A stretch of DNA of 37,309 bases from an uncultured Lachnospiraceae bacterium (GTDB taxonomy: Bacteria; Bacillota; Clostridia; Lachnospirales; Lachnospiraceae), in assembly GCA_910576975.1 (NCBI GenBank), contig CAJTJY010000026.1, forward strand, positions 1-37,309, written 5' to 3'. The translations under genes were made by a program, and so were the position numbers. Shown here piece by piece: positions 18,323-27,925 of this stretch (within the stretch, counting starts at the first letter, position 1; every line of letters begins with the position of its first letter). The notes beneath the pieces are model-generated. The model made no database searches and was not told the DNA's origin. It saw only the letters and a program-made list of their open reading frames with translations.

Positions 18323-19534
18323 TTACAAGTTTGTCCTTACCAATTTAGGCTTATATCCTTTAGATTCCAGCGCTTGCATAATCTGCGCCTTGTGTTCCGC
18401 GCCAAAGGCTTCCATCGTAATTCGAAGTTCCACTGCCGCATTACGATTGGTGCTCACAAACTGATTATGCTCCAGCTTGATGACATTTCCCTGCTGCACC
18501 GCAATGGTATCTGCAACCTTGCTGAGTTCTCCTGGCTTGTCTGGCAGAAGCACAGACACGGTAAAGATACGGTCCCGGAAAATCAACCCCTGCTGCACCA
18601 CGGAAGACATGGTTATCACATCCATGTTTCCCCCGCTTAAAATGGACACTACCCGCTTATTCTTTATATTCAGATGACGAAGCGCCGCAACCGTAAGCAG
18701 ACCAGAATTTTCCACCACCATCTTATGATTTTCCACCATATCCAAAAACGCCACGATTAGTTCATCATCTTCCACTGTGATGATCTGATCGAGATTTTCC
18801 CTGATATATGGAAAAATCGTCTCCCCTGGCGTCTTTACCGCGGTGCCATCCGCAATAGTACTGACCCCTGTCAGCGTCACGATTTTCCCAGCTTCAAAGG
18901 AAGCCTGCATGCAATTGGCTCCCGCTGGCTCCACGCCGATCACTTTGATCTTCGGATTCAGCAGCTTGGCAAGCGTAGAAACCCCTGTCGCAAGCCCTCC
19001 GCCGCCAATGGGGACCAGGATGTATTCCACCAACGGCAGTTCCTTAAAAATCTCCATGGCAATGGTTCCCTGCCCGGTAGCCACCGCAAGGTCGTCAAAA
19101 GGATGGATAAACGTATAGCCATGTTCCTCTGCAAGCTCGTAAGCTTTCTTACATGCTTCGTCGTATACATCGCCATACAGCACCACTTCTGCGCCGTATC
19201 CCTTGGTACGGTTGACCTTGATCAATGGCGTGGTAGTCGGCATCACTATGGTTGCTTTGACGCCAAAACATTTCGCCGCATAAGCGACCCCCTGGGCATG
19301 ATTTCCCGCAGAAGCGGTAATCAATCCCTTTTCCCGCTCCTCCTCTGTGAGCGTGCTGATTTTATAATACGCTCCACGAACCTTATACGCTCCAGTAAAC
19401 TGCATGTTTTCTGGTTTTAAATATACCTTGTTCCCAGTCTGTTCGCTTAAGAAGTCACTGTATGCCAGCTTCGTCTCCAAGGTCACTTCCCTTACAACTT
19501 TGCTAGCCTCCTCAAATTTATCCAATGTAAGCAT
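18323..19534 (-). CDS. ilvA: Threonine ammonia-lyase (threonine dehydratase)
   Basis: A 403-residue PLP enzyme converting threonine to 2-oxobutanoate and ammonia, the first step to isoleucine. The PLP lysine is Lys51 in TGAYKVRGAYYK. SAGNHAQGVA binds the substrate and PIGGGGLATG binds the PLP phosphate. A C-terminal ACT-type domain (about 325-403) starts at FTVSVLLPDKPGELSK. The length and single ACT domain are like the short clostridial IlvA/TdcB forms, which may be catabolic or biosynthetic. The ATG at 19534 is preferred because GGAG is about 10 bases upstream; a GTG at 19543 is too close. It lies 56 bases before lspA. Confidence 0.9.
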   Translation of the reverse strand: MLTLDKFEEASKVVREVTLETKLAYSDFLSEQTGNKVYLKPENMQFTGAYKVRGAYYKISTLTEEEREKGLITASAGNHAQGVAYAAKCFGVKATIVMPTTTPLIKVNRTKGYGAEVVLYGDVYDEACKKAYELAEEHGYTFIHPFDDLAVATGQGTIAMEIFKELPLVEYILVPIGGGGLATGVSTLAKLLNPKIKVIGVEPAGANCMQASFEAGKIVTLTGVSTIADGTAVKTPGETIFPYIRENLDQIITVEDDELIVAFLDMVENHKMVVENSGLLTVAALRHLNIKNKRVVSILSGGNMDVITMSSVVQQGLIFRDRIFTVSVLLPDKPGELSKVADTIAVQQGNVIKLEHNQFVSTNRNAAVELRITMEAFGAEHKAQIMQALESKGYKPKLVRTNL

Positions 19535-19598
19535 CTTTTTCACTCTCCTGTCCTCTCTTTACTCCCTGATTTTCAGACAGCAATCTGCCTTTCTGCCG

Positions 19599-20540
19599 CT
19601 ATGCCGTCTCTTCCTCCCGGGAAAACAGCGCATTGACAAACTGTTCTGAATCAAATTTCTGCAGATCGTCAATCGTTTCCCCAACTCCGATATATTTTAC
19701 GGGAATGCCAAGCTCCGCCTGAATCGCCACCGCAATGCCGCCCTTGGCGGTTCCGTCCATCTTGGTCAAAATGATTCCTGTAATATCCGCCACTTCTGAG
19801 AATTGCTTTGCCTGGGCAAGCGCATTCTGCCCAGTGGTTCCGTCCAGTACCACCAGGGTTTCCCGAAATGCATCGGGATATTCCTTTTCCAGAATGCGGT
19901 GAATCTTCTTTAACTCTTCCATCAGATTCTTTTTATTGTGCAAGCGTCCTGCCGTATCGCATAAAAGGACGTCCGCATTTCTTGCCTTTGCAGCCGCCAC
20001 AGCGTCATAGACCACGGAGGCAGGATCTGCCCCTTCCTGGCCGCCGATCATCTCCACCCCTGCGCGGTTCGCCCACTCGCCAAGCTGTTCTCCTGCCGCC
20101 GCCCGGAACGTGTCTGCCGCTGCAAGGACTACTTTTCTTCCTTGGTCTTTCAGCTTGCCGGCAAGCTTTCCCACGGAAGTAGTTTTTCCGACGCCATTGA
20201 CGCCGATTACCAACACCACCGACTGTTCCTGTTCAAACCGGTATGCCGTCTCCCCCACGTCCATCTGCTCTTTGATGCTGGCAATCAGCAGCTCTTTGCA
20301 GGCTTTTGGCTCTTTGATGTGCTGTTCTTTTACTTTCTTCTTTAAATTTTCAATAATCTCCGTAGTCGCATGAATCCCCAAATCCCCCATAATCAAGATT
20401 TCTTCAATCTCCTCATAAAATTCTTCATCTATGCTGGAAAACCCGCTAAAAATAGAGTCTATCCCTGAAACGATATTATCCCTTGTCTTAGTCAGTCCCT
20501 GCACCAGACGCTTGAAAAATCCTTTCTTTTCCCCTGCCAT
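19599..20540 (-). CDS. ftsY: Signal recognition particle receptor FtsY
   Basis: A 313-residue SRP receptor GTPase. A short acidic N domain (about 1-95) precedes the G domain with GVNGVGKTTSVGKLA (G1), DTFRAAA, DTAGRLHNKKN (G3) and TKMDGTAKGG (G4). It docks SRP-ribosome complexes at the membrane. The ATG at 20540 has GGAAG 7 bases upstream. The frame extends to 20576, but that part overlaps the smc stop. It follows smc after 32 bases, a common Firmicute order (rnc-smc-ftsY). The N-terminal A domain is short, as in many Clostridia. Confidence 0.95.
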   Translation of the reverse strand: MAGEKKGFFKRLVQGLTKTRDNIVSGIDSIFSGFSSIDEEFYEEIEEILIMGDLGIHATTEIIENLKKKVKEQHIKEPKACKELLIASIKEQMDVGETAYRFEQEQSVVLVIGVNGVGKTTSVGKLAGKLKDQGRKVVLAAADTFRAAAGEQLGEWANRAGVEMIGGQEGADPASVVYDAVAAAKARNADVLLCDTAGRLHNKKNLMEELKKIHRILEKEYPDAFRETLVVLDGTTGQNALAQAKQFSEVADITGIILTKMDGTAKGGIAVAIQAELGIPVKYIGVGETIDDLQKFDSEQFVNALFSREEETA

Positions 20541-20572
20541 AGTTGCACTTCCTTTCTTCACTTTTTGCACTG

Positions 20573-23500
20573 TCACTGATCCAAATCTTCTTCAATCAGA
20601 TTCACGGACACCAGTGTGGAAACTCCCTTTTCCTGCATAGTAATCCCATAAAGCCTGTCTGCCGCCGCCATAGTCCCGCGGCGATGCGTAATCACGATAA
20701 ACTGGGTATTCTGGGTAAGCTTATGAAGATAATTCGCAAATCTCCCCACGTTGGAATCATCCAGCGCCGCCTCAATCTCATCCAGAAGGCAAAACGGGGA
20801 AGGCTTTAGATTCTGAATGGCAAACAGCAAGGATATCGCTGTCAGGGATTTTTCTCCACCAGACATTTGCATCATGTTCTGCAGCTTCTTTCCTGGGGGC
20901 TGGGCAATGATGCGGATCCCGCATTCCAAAATGTCTTCATCCTCCACCAATTCCAGGGTTCCCTTTCCACCGCCAAACAATTCCTTAAACACCTTGTTAA
21001 ACTCCGTCTGTATCTGTGTAAATTTTTCCATGAACTGCCTGCGCATCCCGGCGTCCAGCTCCTCTATAATATCCAAAAGAGTCTTTTCCGCCTCCACCAA
21101 GTCGTCATGCTGAGTCTTCATAAACAAATAGCGCTCTGACAAGCTCCGATAATCCTCGATCGCATTGACATTGACATCCCCAAGCTTACGGATCGCATCC
21201 TTGATCTCTGCAATCAGCTTCTTTAATTCTGCGGGATTATCATACTCCTGATTTCGAAGCTCCATTGCATTGTGGAGGGTCAGTTCATACTCTTCCCACA
21301 TATAGCTGCTCTGGCTTTCTACATTTTCCTGCAATTTTTCTTTCTGGCTGTTCAAACGGTACAATTCCTTGTCCAAATCATTGATTCGCCTCGACAATTC
21401 CTCCTGCTTTTGGAAAAATCCCCGATATTTTTGAGACAATTCCTCCCTCTGCTTCTGCCCTTGTGCAATTTGCTGTTCCAGCCTGGAATATTCCGCATCT
21501 GAGGACTGGATCGTCCTGCTAATTTCCTCAATATCCCGCTGTTTTTTTGATGCATCCTCTTTGGAATCATCCTTTTCTCGTTTTGCTGCCTCCAGGTCAG
21601 CCTCTAGTTTTTTTAATTCTCCCTGAATACGAGACAAATTTTCTTTCAAGAAATCTGCTTTCTGCATCAGGTTGGCTTCCTCTAGCTGTACCTGGGAAAC
21701 AGAGCTCTGGCTTTCTTTCGCAAGACGGTTCTGACGCTCTAAGATTTCCTGAAAGCTCCGGTTCTCTTCTTCAATTTCCTTTTCTCTCTGATCTGCAGCT
21801 TGCAGATCTTCTAGAATCATGCTGCGGCTCTCGCCAATTTCCCTGAGCTGATATTCCAGCTCCCGGCTCTCCGCCCGCAAACCAAAATACTGGCTGTCAT
21901 TTTGCTCTTTCTGCTCTATGGCGCGGTCTAAATTCATCTTTTCCGTATTCTGGTCAAGCATCGCTTCTTTCAAGGCTTCCCGGATTTGTTTTGCATCTTC
22001 TTTTAAAAGCTCTCTCGCCGTGCGGATCTCTTCTAATTGCTGCTTCTGTTTCTCAATAACTTCCTGCAGCTTTTGTACCGTCTTTTCCAGCTCTTCAATT
22101 TCCCGCTTTCTTCCCAGCAGGTTGCTGGTATTTTTAAATGCGCCTCCTGTCATCGAACCGCCAGGGCTTAGAGATTCTCCCTCCAGCGTCACGATCCTTA
22201 AGCTGTATTGATATTTTCTGGCAAGGGCAAGGGCATGATCAATGGTATCTACCACGTAAGTCCGACCCAGCAGATGCGATTTTAAACCTGCAAACTGCTC
22301 CCTTGCAGAAACCAGCTCGCTGCCGATGCCAATCACGCCTGGCTCCTTTAATGCAGCCTGATTCGCCTGGGGAACTCTTCTTCCCACGCTGGTCAAAGGC
22401 AGAAACGTGGCGCGCCCAAAGCGATTCTTTTTCAGATATCCGATCATGTTCTTCGCCGTTGCCTCGTCAGTAGTGACGATATTCTGGATGCTTGCCCCAA
22501 GCGCTGTCTCAATGGCAATCTCATACTGCTTTTCCACCTGGATCAAGTCTGCCACAACGCCAAGCAATCCTGGCTCTGTCTCCTTTTTCTCCATGACCCG
22601 GCGAATAGAATTGCCATATCCGTCATAGCGCTCTGCAATGTTCACTAAAGATTCCAGTCTCGACCGCTCCCGATGATAAAAAGCCGTCCCCTCTTCGAGC
22701 GCTTTCTTTGTCTCTTCCTGTCTCTCCTGGCACTGCTGGTTCTTTTGCTCTAGTTCTTGCTCCTGTTCTAGCAAGTCAAGATAACGTCCTTTGGCTTTTT
22801 CGTACTTTCTTTTGCATTCCTCCACAGAAAACTGCAGCTCTTCCTCCTCGCTTTTCTGTTCCAGAAAACGCTTGCTCAGTTGGGCCTTGCGGATATTGAT
22901 CTGCTCTTGCATGGTATCGTAACGCTGCTGCCTTGCCTTGATGGACGCCTTATTGTTCAACAGCTCAATCATCTCATTTTTGCCGTCTTCCATGCCCCGG
23001 CTGCAGCGAGCAATCTCTTCCTGGATTTCTTGATAATGCGCCATGACGCTGCCTTTTTGTTCCTCCATGGACTTTAGCAGATGATCTACCTGCGTCTTCT
23101 GTTCCAAAAAGCCCGCCTGCTGTTCTAACCGCTGCTCTCTTTCACTGACGATCTCTTGCTGCCTTACCTTGAAATGTTCTTCACTCTGCTGCGCCGCATG
23201 AATCTGTTCTCTTAAAACATTGAGCTGTCCTTCGAGTTTTCCTTTCAAAACCGTAGTGTTTCCTAGTTCTTCACGGAGAGATTCCAAAGCGCCGTCCGCC
23301 GTCTCCATGTCTCGTTCCATTTGCTCATACTCGCTCTTGATGCTGGCATAGGAATGGTTGGATTCCTTTAAATCCTGATCCACGATCTGTATCTTCTCTT
23401 GCAGATCATTGGTCTGCTCTTTGGCATGTTCCATGTCCATCAGAAACATATTGACGTCATAAACCTTTAATTGCTCTTTGTTCTTGAGGTAAGTCTTTGC

Positions 23501-24133
23501 CTTTTCTGCCTGGCGTTCCAGAGGGCCTACTTGTTTCTCCAGCTCTGCCAATATATCATTGACACGCACCAGATTCTGACGCTCATCCTCAAGCTTCTTC
23601 TGCGCCGTGGCTTTTCTGCGCTTATATTTTACAATCCCAGCCGCCTCGTCAAAAAGCTCCCGGCGTTCTTCCGGCTTGCCGCTTAAAATGCGCTCGATTT
23701 GGCCTTGACCGATAATCGAATATCCTTCTTTGCCGATGCCTGTATCGTAAAACAGCTCGTTGACGTCTTTTAAGCGGCACGCCGTCCCGTTGATGAGATA
23801 CTCGCTCTCCCCAGAACGGTACACGCGCCTTGCCACCGTCACCTCATTGTAGTCCACATTTAACTGGCGGTCGCCGTTATCTAAGGTAATCGCCACATAG
23901 GCATAGCTCAACGGCCTGCGGCTCTCCGTGCCGGAAAAAATAACGTCTTGCATGCTGGCGCCGCGAAGCTGTTTGGCTCTTTGTTCCCCCAGCACCCAGC
24001 GCACTGCGTCCGCTACATTGCTCTTACCGCTGCCATTGGGCCCTACGATTCCTGTAATCCCATTGTGAAAATCAAAGAGAATTTTATTGGCAAACGATTT
24101 AAAGCCATGTACCTCTATACTTTTTAAATACAT
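20573..24133 (-). CDS. smc: Chromosome segregation protein SMC
   Basis: A full 1186-residue SMC. Walker A GPNGSGKSN is at residues 32-40. Long coiled coils flank the hinge (about 500-660, with GSMTGGAFKN near its end). The C-terminal head has the ABC signature MSGGEKSLTAISLLFAI and Walker B FCLLDEIEAALDDSN. It forms a dimer that, with ScpA and ScpB, compacts and segregates the chromosome. Its ATG overlaps the end of rnc by 10 bases, so the two are translationally coupled. The first residues MYLKSIEVHGFKSFANK are the usual start. Confidence 0.97.
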   Translation of the reverse strand: MYLKSIEVHGFKSFANKILFDFHNGITGIVGPNGSGKSNVADAVRWVLGEQRAKQLRGASMQDVIFSGTESRRPLSYAYVAITLDNGDRQLNVDYNEVTVARRVYRSGESEYLINGTACRLKDVNELFYDTGIGKEGYSIIGQGQIERILSGKPEERRELFDEAAGIVKYKRRKATAQKKLEDERQNLVRVNDILAELEKQVGPLERQAEKAKTYLKNKEQLKVYDVNMFLMDMEHAKEQTNDLQEKIQIVDQDLKESNHSYASIKSEYEQMERDMETADGALESLREELGNTTVLKGKLEGQLNVLREQIHAAQQSEEHFKVRQQEIVSEREQRLEQQAGFLEQKTQVDHLLKSMEEQKGSVMAHYQEIQEEIARCSRGMEDGKNEMIELLNNKASIKARQQRYDTMQEQINIRKAQLSKRFLEQKSEEEELQFSVEECKRKYEKAKGRYLDLLEQEQELEQKNQQCQERQEETKKALEEGTAFYHRERSRLESLVNIAERYDGYGNSIRRVMEKKETEPGLLGVVADLIQVEKQYEIAIETALGASIQNIVTTDEATAKNMIGYLKKNRFGRATFLPLTSVGRRVPQANQAALKEPGVIGIGSELVSAREQFAGLKSHLLGRTYVVDTIDHALALARKYQYSLRIVTLEGESLSPGGSMTGGAFKNTSNLLGRKREIEELEKTVQKLQEVIEKQKQQLEEIRTARELLKEDAKQIREALKEAMLDQNTEKMNLDRAIEQKEQNDSQYFGLRAESRELEYQLREIGESRSMILEDLQAADQREKEIEEENRSFQEILERQNRLAKESQSSVSQVQLEEANLMQKADFLKENLSRIQGELKKLEADLEAAKREKDDSKEDASKKQRDIEEISRTIQSSDAEYSRLEQQIAQGQKQREELSQKYRGFFQKQEELSRRINDLDKELYRLNSQKEKLQENVESQSSYMWEEYELTLHNAMELRNQEYDNPAELKKLIAEIKDAIRKLGDVNVNAIEDYRSLSERYLFMKTQHDDLVEAEKTLLDIIEELDAGMRRQFMEKFTQIQTEFNKVFKELFGGGKGTLELVEDEDILECGIRIIAQPPGKKLQNMMQMSGGEKSLTAISLLFAIQNLKPSPFCLLDEIEAALDDSNVGRFANYLHKLTQNTQFIVITHRRGTMAAADRLYGITMQEKGVSTLVSVNLIEEDLDQ

Positions 24134-24840
24134 GGATCCCCCCCGCAGTCCGCAGAGGACTGTTTTCTTAGCTGCAGCAGGGTATGATACGCCGCCTCCT
24201 GTTCTGCGCCTTTCTTAGTCCTTCCCGTGCCTTTCCCATATGAGGCATTGCCGATTATTGCCTCCACCACGAATTTCTTATCGTGATCTGGTCCTTCTTC
24301 GCTGATCAAGCGATAGCTGAGCTCCTGACCAGAATTCCCCTGTACTACTTCCTGCAAGATAGTCTTGCTATCAAAAAAGAGCTGCTTATGCTCGATATCA
24401 TTTAACACGAACTTCATAACAAACTCTTTTGCACTAGCAAAACCACCATCTAAATAAATTGCTCCAATCACCGCCTCAAGCGCATCGGATAAAATAGATT
24501 TGCGCTCCCTGCCGCCTGTCTGGTCTTCTCCCTTGCCCAAGAGCAGGTATTTTCCTAGTTCCAGCTCACTGGTGCAAAATGCAAGGGTCGGCTCGCAGAC
24601 CATGCTGGCACGAAGCCGTGTCAGCTCCCCTTCTGGATACTCAGGATAGCGATGAAATAAATACTCGCTGGTGACAATCTCCAGCACGGCGTCACCCAAA
24701 AACTCTAGCCGTTCATTGTCAGCCTGCTTCCCAAGATGACGCTCATTGGCATAAGAGCTATGTGTCAGCGCCTGAGCTAAGAGCTTTTTATTTTGAAACT
24801 GATAGCCTGTCCTTTTTTCAAATTCTTTCTGCATTTCCAT
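24124..24840 (-). CDS. rnc: Ribonuclease III
   Basis: A 238-residue double-strand-specific endoribonuclease that matures rRNA and other RNAs. The catalytic signature is ERLEFLGDAVLE (about 44-55), with the second metal-binding block SDALEAVIGAIYLDGG (about 116-131). A dsRNA-binding domain fills about 160-230 (LQEVVQGNSGQELSYRLISE, and KKGAEQEAAYHTLL). Start ATG with AAGGAAG upstream. It is 110 bases downstream of acpP and overlaps smc. Confidence 0.96.
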   Translation of the reverse strand: MEMQKEFEKRTGYQFQNKKLLAQALTHSSYANERHLGKQADNERLEFLGDAVLEIVTSEYLFHRYPEYPEGELTRLRASMVCEPTLAFCTSELELGKYLLLGKGEDQTGGRERKSILSDALEAVIGAIYLDGGFASAKEFVMKFVLNDIEHKQLFFDSKTILQEVVQGNSGQELSYRLISEEGPDHDKKFVVEAIIGNASYGKGTGRTKKGAEQEAAYHTLLQLRKQSSADCGGDPCI

Positions 24841-24950
24841 ATGGTCTTCCTTTCATCAAAGAGGCTTCATTCAAATAAGGGGCCAGAAAGAAACATCAAA
24901 CCATTTCTTTCAGGCACCCTTGTCTTCCGTCTCTGCCATTAAGATTTTCA

Positions 24951-25181
24951 CTAATTCAGCGCACTTTTAATCTGTTCCACTGCATCACCCACGGTTACAA
25001 TTTTTTCTGCTTCCTCATTGGCAATCTCAATATCAAAAGCTTCCTCTAATCCCATGATAATCTGGAAAATATCCAAAGAATCCGCTCCCAGGTCATCTAC
25101 GAACGTCGTATCCATCGTGATCTCTTCCACATCAACGTTTAAAACTTCTGCAATAATTTCTTTTAGCTTTTCAAATTCCAT
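24951..25181 (-). CDS. acpP: Acyl carrier protein
   Basis: A 76-residue acidic four-helix ACP. The phosphopantetheine-bearing Ser is in LGADSLDIFQ. It starts MEFEKLKEIIAEVLNVDVEE; the ATG at 25181 follows GGAGG by 5 bases, while an upstream in-frame ATG at 25211 lacks a site. It carries growing chains in type II fatty acid synthesis. It is directly downstream of plsX, as in many Firmicutes. Confidence 0.95.
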   Translation of the reverse strand: MEFEKLKEIIAEVLNVDVEEITMDTTFVDDLGADSLDIFQIIMGLEEAFDIEIANEEAEKIVTVGDAVEQIKSALN

Positions 25182-25252
25182 GATTTCCTCCAATCCGTGC
25201 ATATCCGGCACTCAAAGTCAGTATGCGGAACCGTTCCGCAACTGTTCCTCTC

Positions 25253-26272
25253 TTACTCCTCCATGGGAGATGTTCCAATATTCTTCCTAATCTTTTCATT
25301 GATTTCTTGTTCTTTGAAAGTAACGCACTGAATAATGGAATTTGTTACTTCCTTTGCCTTAGAGCTGCCATGAGTTTTAACCACCAGCCCGTTTAGTCCT
25401 AAAAGGGGGGCTCCGCCGTACTCGCTGGCTTCAAAGCCTTTCAAAGTCTTCTTTAACGCGGGCTTTACTAACAGCGCGCCAACCTTGCTCCGAAACGTCT
25501 CCATCATTCCCTGCTTTACCATGCTTAAGAAAGTAGCGCCAACCCCTTCGTAAAGTTTCAGGATCACGTTGCCCACAAATGCCTCACAGACAATCACGTC
25601 TGCTTCTCCGTGGGGAATATCCCTTGCCTCAATGCTTCCCACAAAATTAATATCTGGACAATTCTTCAAAAGCGGAAAGGTCTCCTTGACAAGCGCATTT
25701 CCCTTTTCTTCCTCTGCGCCAATATTGACAATCGCCACTCTTGGATGTTTGACTTGAAGCACATTCTCCATATAAATGGAACCCATCTTCGCAAACTGCA
25801 CTAAATGAGACGCCCTGGCGTCCACATTGGCGCCGCAGTCAATTAATAGCGAAACACCCTTCTTGGTGGGAATCAAAGGCGCCAGCGGAGGACGTTCCAC
25901 GCCCTTGATCCTGCCGACAATCACTTGTCCGCCTACTAAAATGGCTCCAGAGCTTCCTGCTGATACAAACGCATCCGCTTTTTTCTCCTTTACCATGTTC
26001 ATTCCCAACACGATGGACGACTGCTTCTTCCTGCGAATTGCCATCACAGGAGGCTCTGCGGTTTCAATAACCTCCTGGGCATGAATCACCTCTATCTGTG
26101 TCCCTTGATAAGAATATTTGGCAAGCTCTTCCTTGACCCTGTCCTGTTGACCGATCAGATATACCTTGATATCCTGGCGCAACGCAACAGCACCCACCGC
26201 TCCTTTGACCATTTCTGCCGGAGCATGGTCCCCGCCCATGGCGTCCACTGCTATTTTAATCATTTCATCCAT
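25253..26272 (-). CDS. plsX: Phosphate acyltransferase PlsX
   Basis: A 339-residue enzyme that makes acyl-phosphate from acyl-ACP for phospholipid synthesis. It starts MDEMIKIAVDAMGGDHAPAE, the family's N-terminal signature, and continues with SAGSSGAILVGG and a full-length PlsX core with VCEAFVGNVILKLYEG. The ATG at 26272 has GGAGG 7 bases upstream. It precedes acpP by 71 bases. An unrelated membrane protein gene lies between it and rpmF, where the two are usually adjacent. Confidence 0.95.
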   Translation of the reverse strand: MDEMIKIAVDAMGGDHAPAEMVKGAVGAVALRQDIKVYLIGQQDRVKEELAKYSYQGTQIEVIHAQEVIETAEPPVMAIRRKKQSSIVLGMNMVKEKKADAFVSAGSSGAILVGGQVIVGRIKGVERPPLAPLIPTKKGVSLLIDCGANVDARASHLVQFAKMGSIYMENVLQVKHPRVAIVNIGAEEEKGNALVKETFPLLKNCPDINFVGSIEARDIPHGEADVIVCEAFVGNVILKLYEGVGATFLSMVKQGMMETFRSKVGALLVKPALKKTLKGFEASEYGGAPLLGLNGLVVKTHGSSKAKEVTNSIIQCVTFKEQEINEKIRKNIGTSPMEE

Positions 26273-26413
26273 GAAATTTCCTCCTTATGGCTTGCAAAGC
26301 AGGACGCTTTCCTTATTTTGCTAACGCCTCTCTAAGAATATACTATAACTAATTAGAGAAATCAACAGGAAAAACTAATTTTCTCCGTTGGGATTCCTCT
26401 GACGCTCCCTTGC

Positions 26414-27025
26414 CTAGTCTTCTTTTGTGATATATTTGTTAAACACCCTCTCCAAGATCAGACTTTGCACCCAGGCGTAAACGGCAGGCGAAATCACTAA
26501 AAATAGCGGCATTATCGCAATCAAAATGACAACCGCTGACGCCAGCACAAGCATAAGAATCGTCATTGGCAAATGTGCTATCGCCATTAGAAAGGCATTT
26601 TTCATTGACTGCCGCCGGGTATTTTCAAACCTCGCCATATAAGGAAACAGATAACATGTCCAGGCAAGCAGGAAAAATGTCGCAACAATAAATACTGCGC
26701 CCAGAATGCTTAAAGCATTTCCCTCCTTAACATAGATGCCAAGAACATGCCAGTCACAACCCAAGACAGCGCCTATGCCGAGCACAAGCAGCCATACTGG
26801 GACCGTCTGTCTGAAATTGTCACGGAAAGCTTGAACATAGTCCCGGAATACATAGCCTCTGTCGTGCCGCAACACCTTATACGCCGTGTGATACATTGAC
26901 GTAGCAGCCGTTCCTATGGTGAAAACTGGAATGCAGCATATGAAAAACATCAGGCTCAAAATGATACAGTCTATAAATTTATTGATAGCTCTGATCACGC
27001 CGCCATCATAATTAAAAAAGTTCAT
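26414..27025 (-). CDS. YesL-family (DUF624) membrane protein
   Basis: A 203-residue integral membrane protein with about five hydrophobic segments. The first, CIILSLMFFICCIPVFTIGT, is followed by AATSMYHTAYKVLRHDRGYV, the YesL signature. Family members often accompany carbohydrate transport or signalling genes. Their function is unknown. The ATG at 27025 has GGAG 5 bases upstream. It sits alone between rpmF's terminator and plsX, an unusual place that splits the common rpmF-plsX order. Confidence 0.85.
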   Translation of the reverse strand: MNFFNYDGGVIRAINKFIDCIILSLMFFICCIPVFTIGTAATSMYHTAYKVLRHDRGYVFRDYVQAFRDNFRQTVPVWLLVLGIGAVLGCDWHVLGIYVKEGNALSILGAVFIVATFFLLAWTCYLFPYMARFENTRRQSMKNAFLMAIAHLPMTILMLVLASAVVILIAIMPLFLVISPAVYAWVQSLILERVFNKYITKED

Positions 27026-27117
27026 TTTTTCTCCATTTTTGCACAGTTGCAACGAAAACCGTCAGCCCGCTACAGCGTTTCCCAACTCTTTTCGTCTTCT
27101 CTTTTGCATTATAATTT

Positions 27118-27151
27118 GAAAAGCCTCCCCAATCATGGGGAGGCGCTTTTT
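27118..27151 (-). terminator. Terminator after rpmF
   Basis: GCCTCCCC / GGGGAGGC on both sides of ATGATT, with a T tract (GCTTTTC) on the minus side and TTTTTG on the plus side. It ends the yceD-rpmF transcript and separates it from the YesL-family gene. Confidence 0.85.
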
Positions 27152-27153
27152 GA

Positions 27154-27333
27154 TTAATCCTGTGGGATAATCTCTTTCTTGTTATAACTTCCGCAGCTCT
27201 TGCAGACTCTGTGGGGCATCATCAATTCGCCGCACTTGCTGCATTTTACCAAAGTCGGAGCAGTCATTTTCCAGTTTGCTCTTCTCTTATCTCTTCTTCC
27301 CTTGGAAGATTTATTTTTTGGACATATTGACAT
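27154..27333 (-). CDS. rpmF: 50S ribosomal protein L32
   Basis: A 59-residue L32: MSICPKNKSSKGRRDKRRAN, then a zinc-ribbon with four cysteines (CSKCGE and HRVCKSCGSYN). The zinc ligands are intact, so this is the zinc-dependent (C+) form. The ATG at 27333 follows AGGAGGTG by 7 bases; the GTG at 27339 is inside that site. It is 4 bases after the yceD stop and ends at the 27118 terminator. Confidence 0.96.
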   Translation of the reverse strand: MSICPKNKSSKGRRDKRRANWKMTAPTLVKCSKCGELMMPHRVCKSCGSYNKKEIIPQD

Positions 27334-27335
27334 GG

Positions 27336-27857
27336 TCACACCTCCTTAGATTTGTTAAAAATATCCTGGATTGCTGCCATTCTTGGATCCGGCTCTGTTT
27401 TCTGGCACTGACATTCTGCCATATTCAGATTGGCGCCGCACCGTTTGCAGATGCCTTTGCAATCCTCCCTGCACAGAACCTTCATGGGCCAACTCACCAA
27501 AATTTCTCCAAAAATAAGTTGATCTACATCCAGATTTGTTCCTACCATATAATGCAATCCATCCACGCTCTTCTCCTCATCATCCCCCGTAAGGTCAATT
27601 TCTTTCGAAATAATGATTGGAAATACACGCTCCACGTCCTCCAAGCAACGGTCGCACGGGATTGCGATTGTTACCTCCGTTTCCCCCTGAATAAGCAGCC
27701 GCTTATTCTCTTCATTGGCAAACTTCAGTTCAAATGGATCTTTCTTTTTCACGGGAAACCGTCCTAATTTGGAATCAAAGGACCTTAGCCCTACTTCTAC
27801 CTGCTTGGTGATTTCCTTATTCTCAGAGGAAAACATGTCTGCTAATTCTACTCTCAT
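27336..27857 (-). CDS. YceD/DUF177 family protein
   Basis: A 173-residue protein of the DUF177 family, usually upstream of rpmF and involved in 23S rRNA or large-subunit maturation in plants and bacteria. The conserved C-terminal part contains a C-x-x-x-C-x-G-x-C-x-x-C cluster (LCREDCKGICKRCGANLN), probably a zinc site, and a DPRMAAIQDIFN end. ATG at 27857 with TAGGAG upstream. It is the first gene of the yceD-rpmF operon behind a consensus promoter. Confidence 0.88.
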   Translation of the reverse strand: MRVELADMFSSENKEITKQVEVGLRSFDSKLGRFPVKKKDPFELKFANEENKRLLIQGETEVTIAIPCDRCLEDVERVFPIIISKEIDLTGDDEEKSVDGLHYMVGTNLDVDQLIFGEILVSWPMKVLCREDCKGICKRCGANLNMAECQCQKTEPDPRMAAIQDIFNKSKEV

Positions 27858-27883
27858 GGCAGTCTCCTATCCACACTCGATAT

Positions 27884-27912
27884 ATTATAACTGGCAAGCT
27901 GCTGTTTGTCAA
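27884..27912 (-). promoter_or_regulatory. Promoter of yceD-rpmF
   Basis: On the minus strand TTGACA (27912-27907), 17 bases, TATAAT (27889-27884). A perfect consensus pair, as expected for a ribosomal protein operon. Confidence 0.85.
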
Positions 27913-27925
27913 TACAAAATTTGGT

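Noticed and set aside
20573..24133. Numerous 60-110 codon ORFs on the plus strand across smc
   Set aside because: They are shadows of the smc gene without binding sites.
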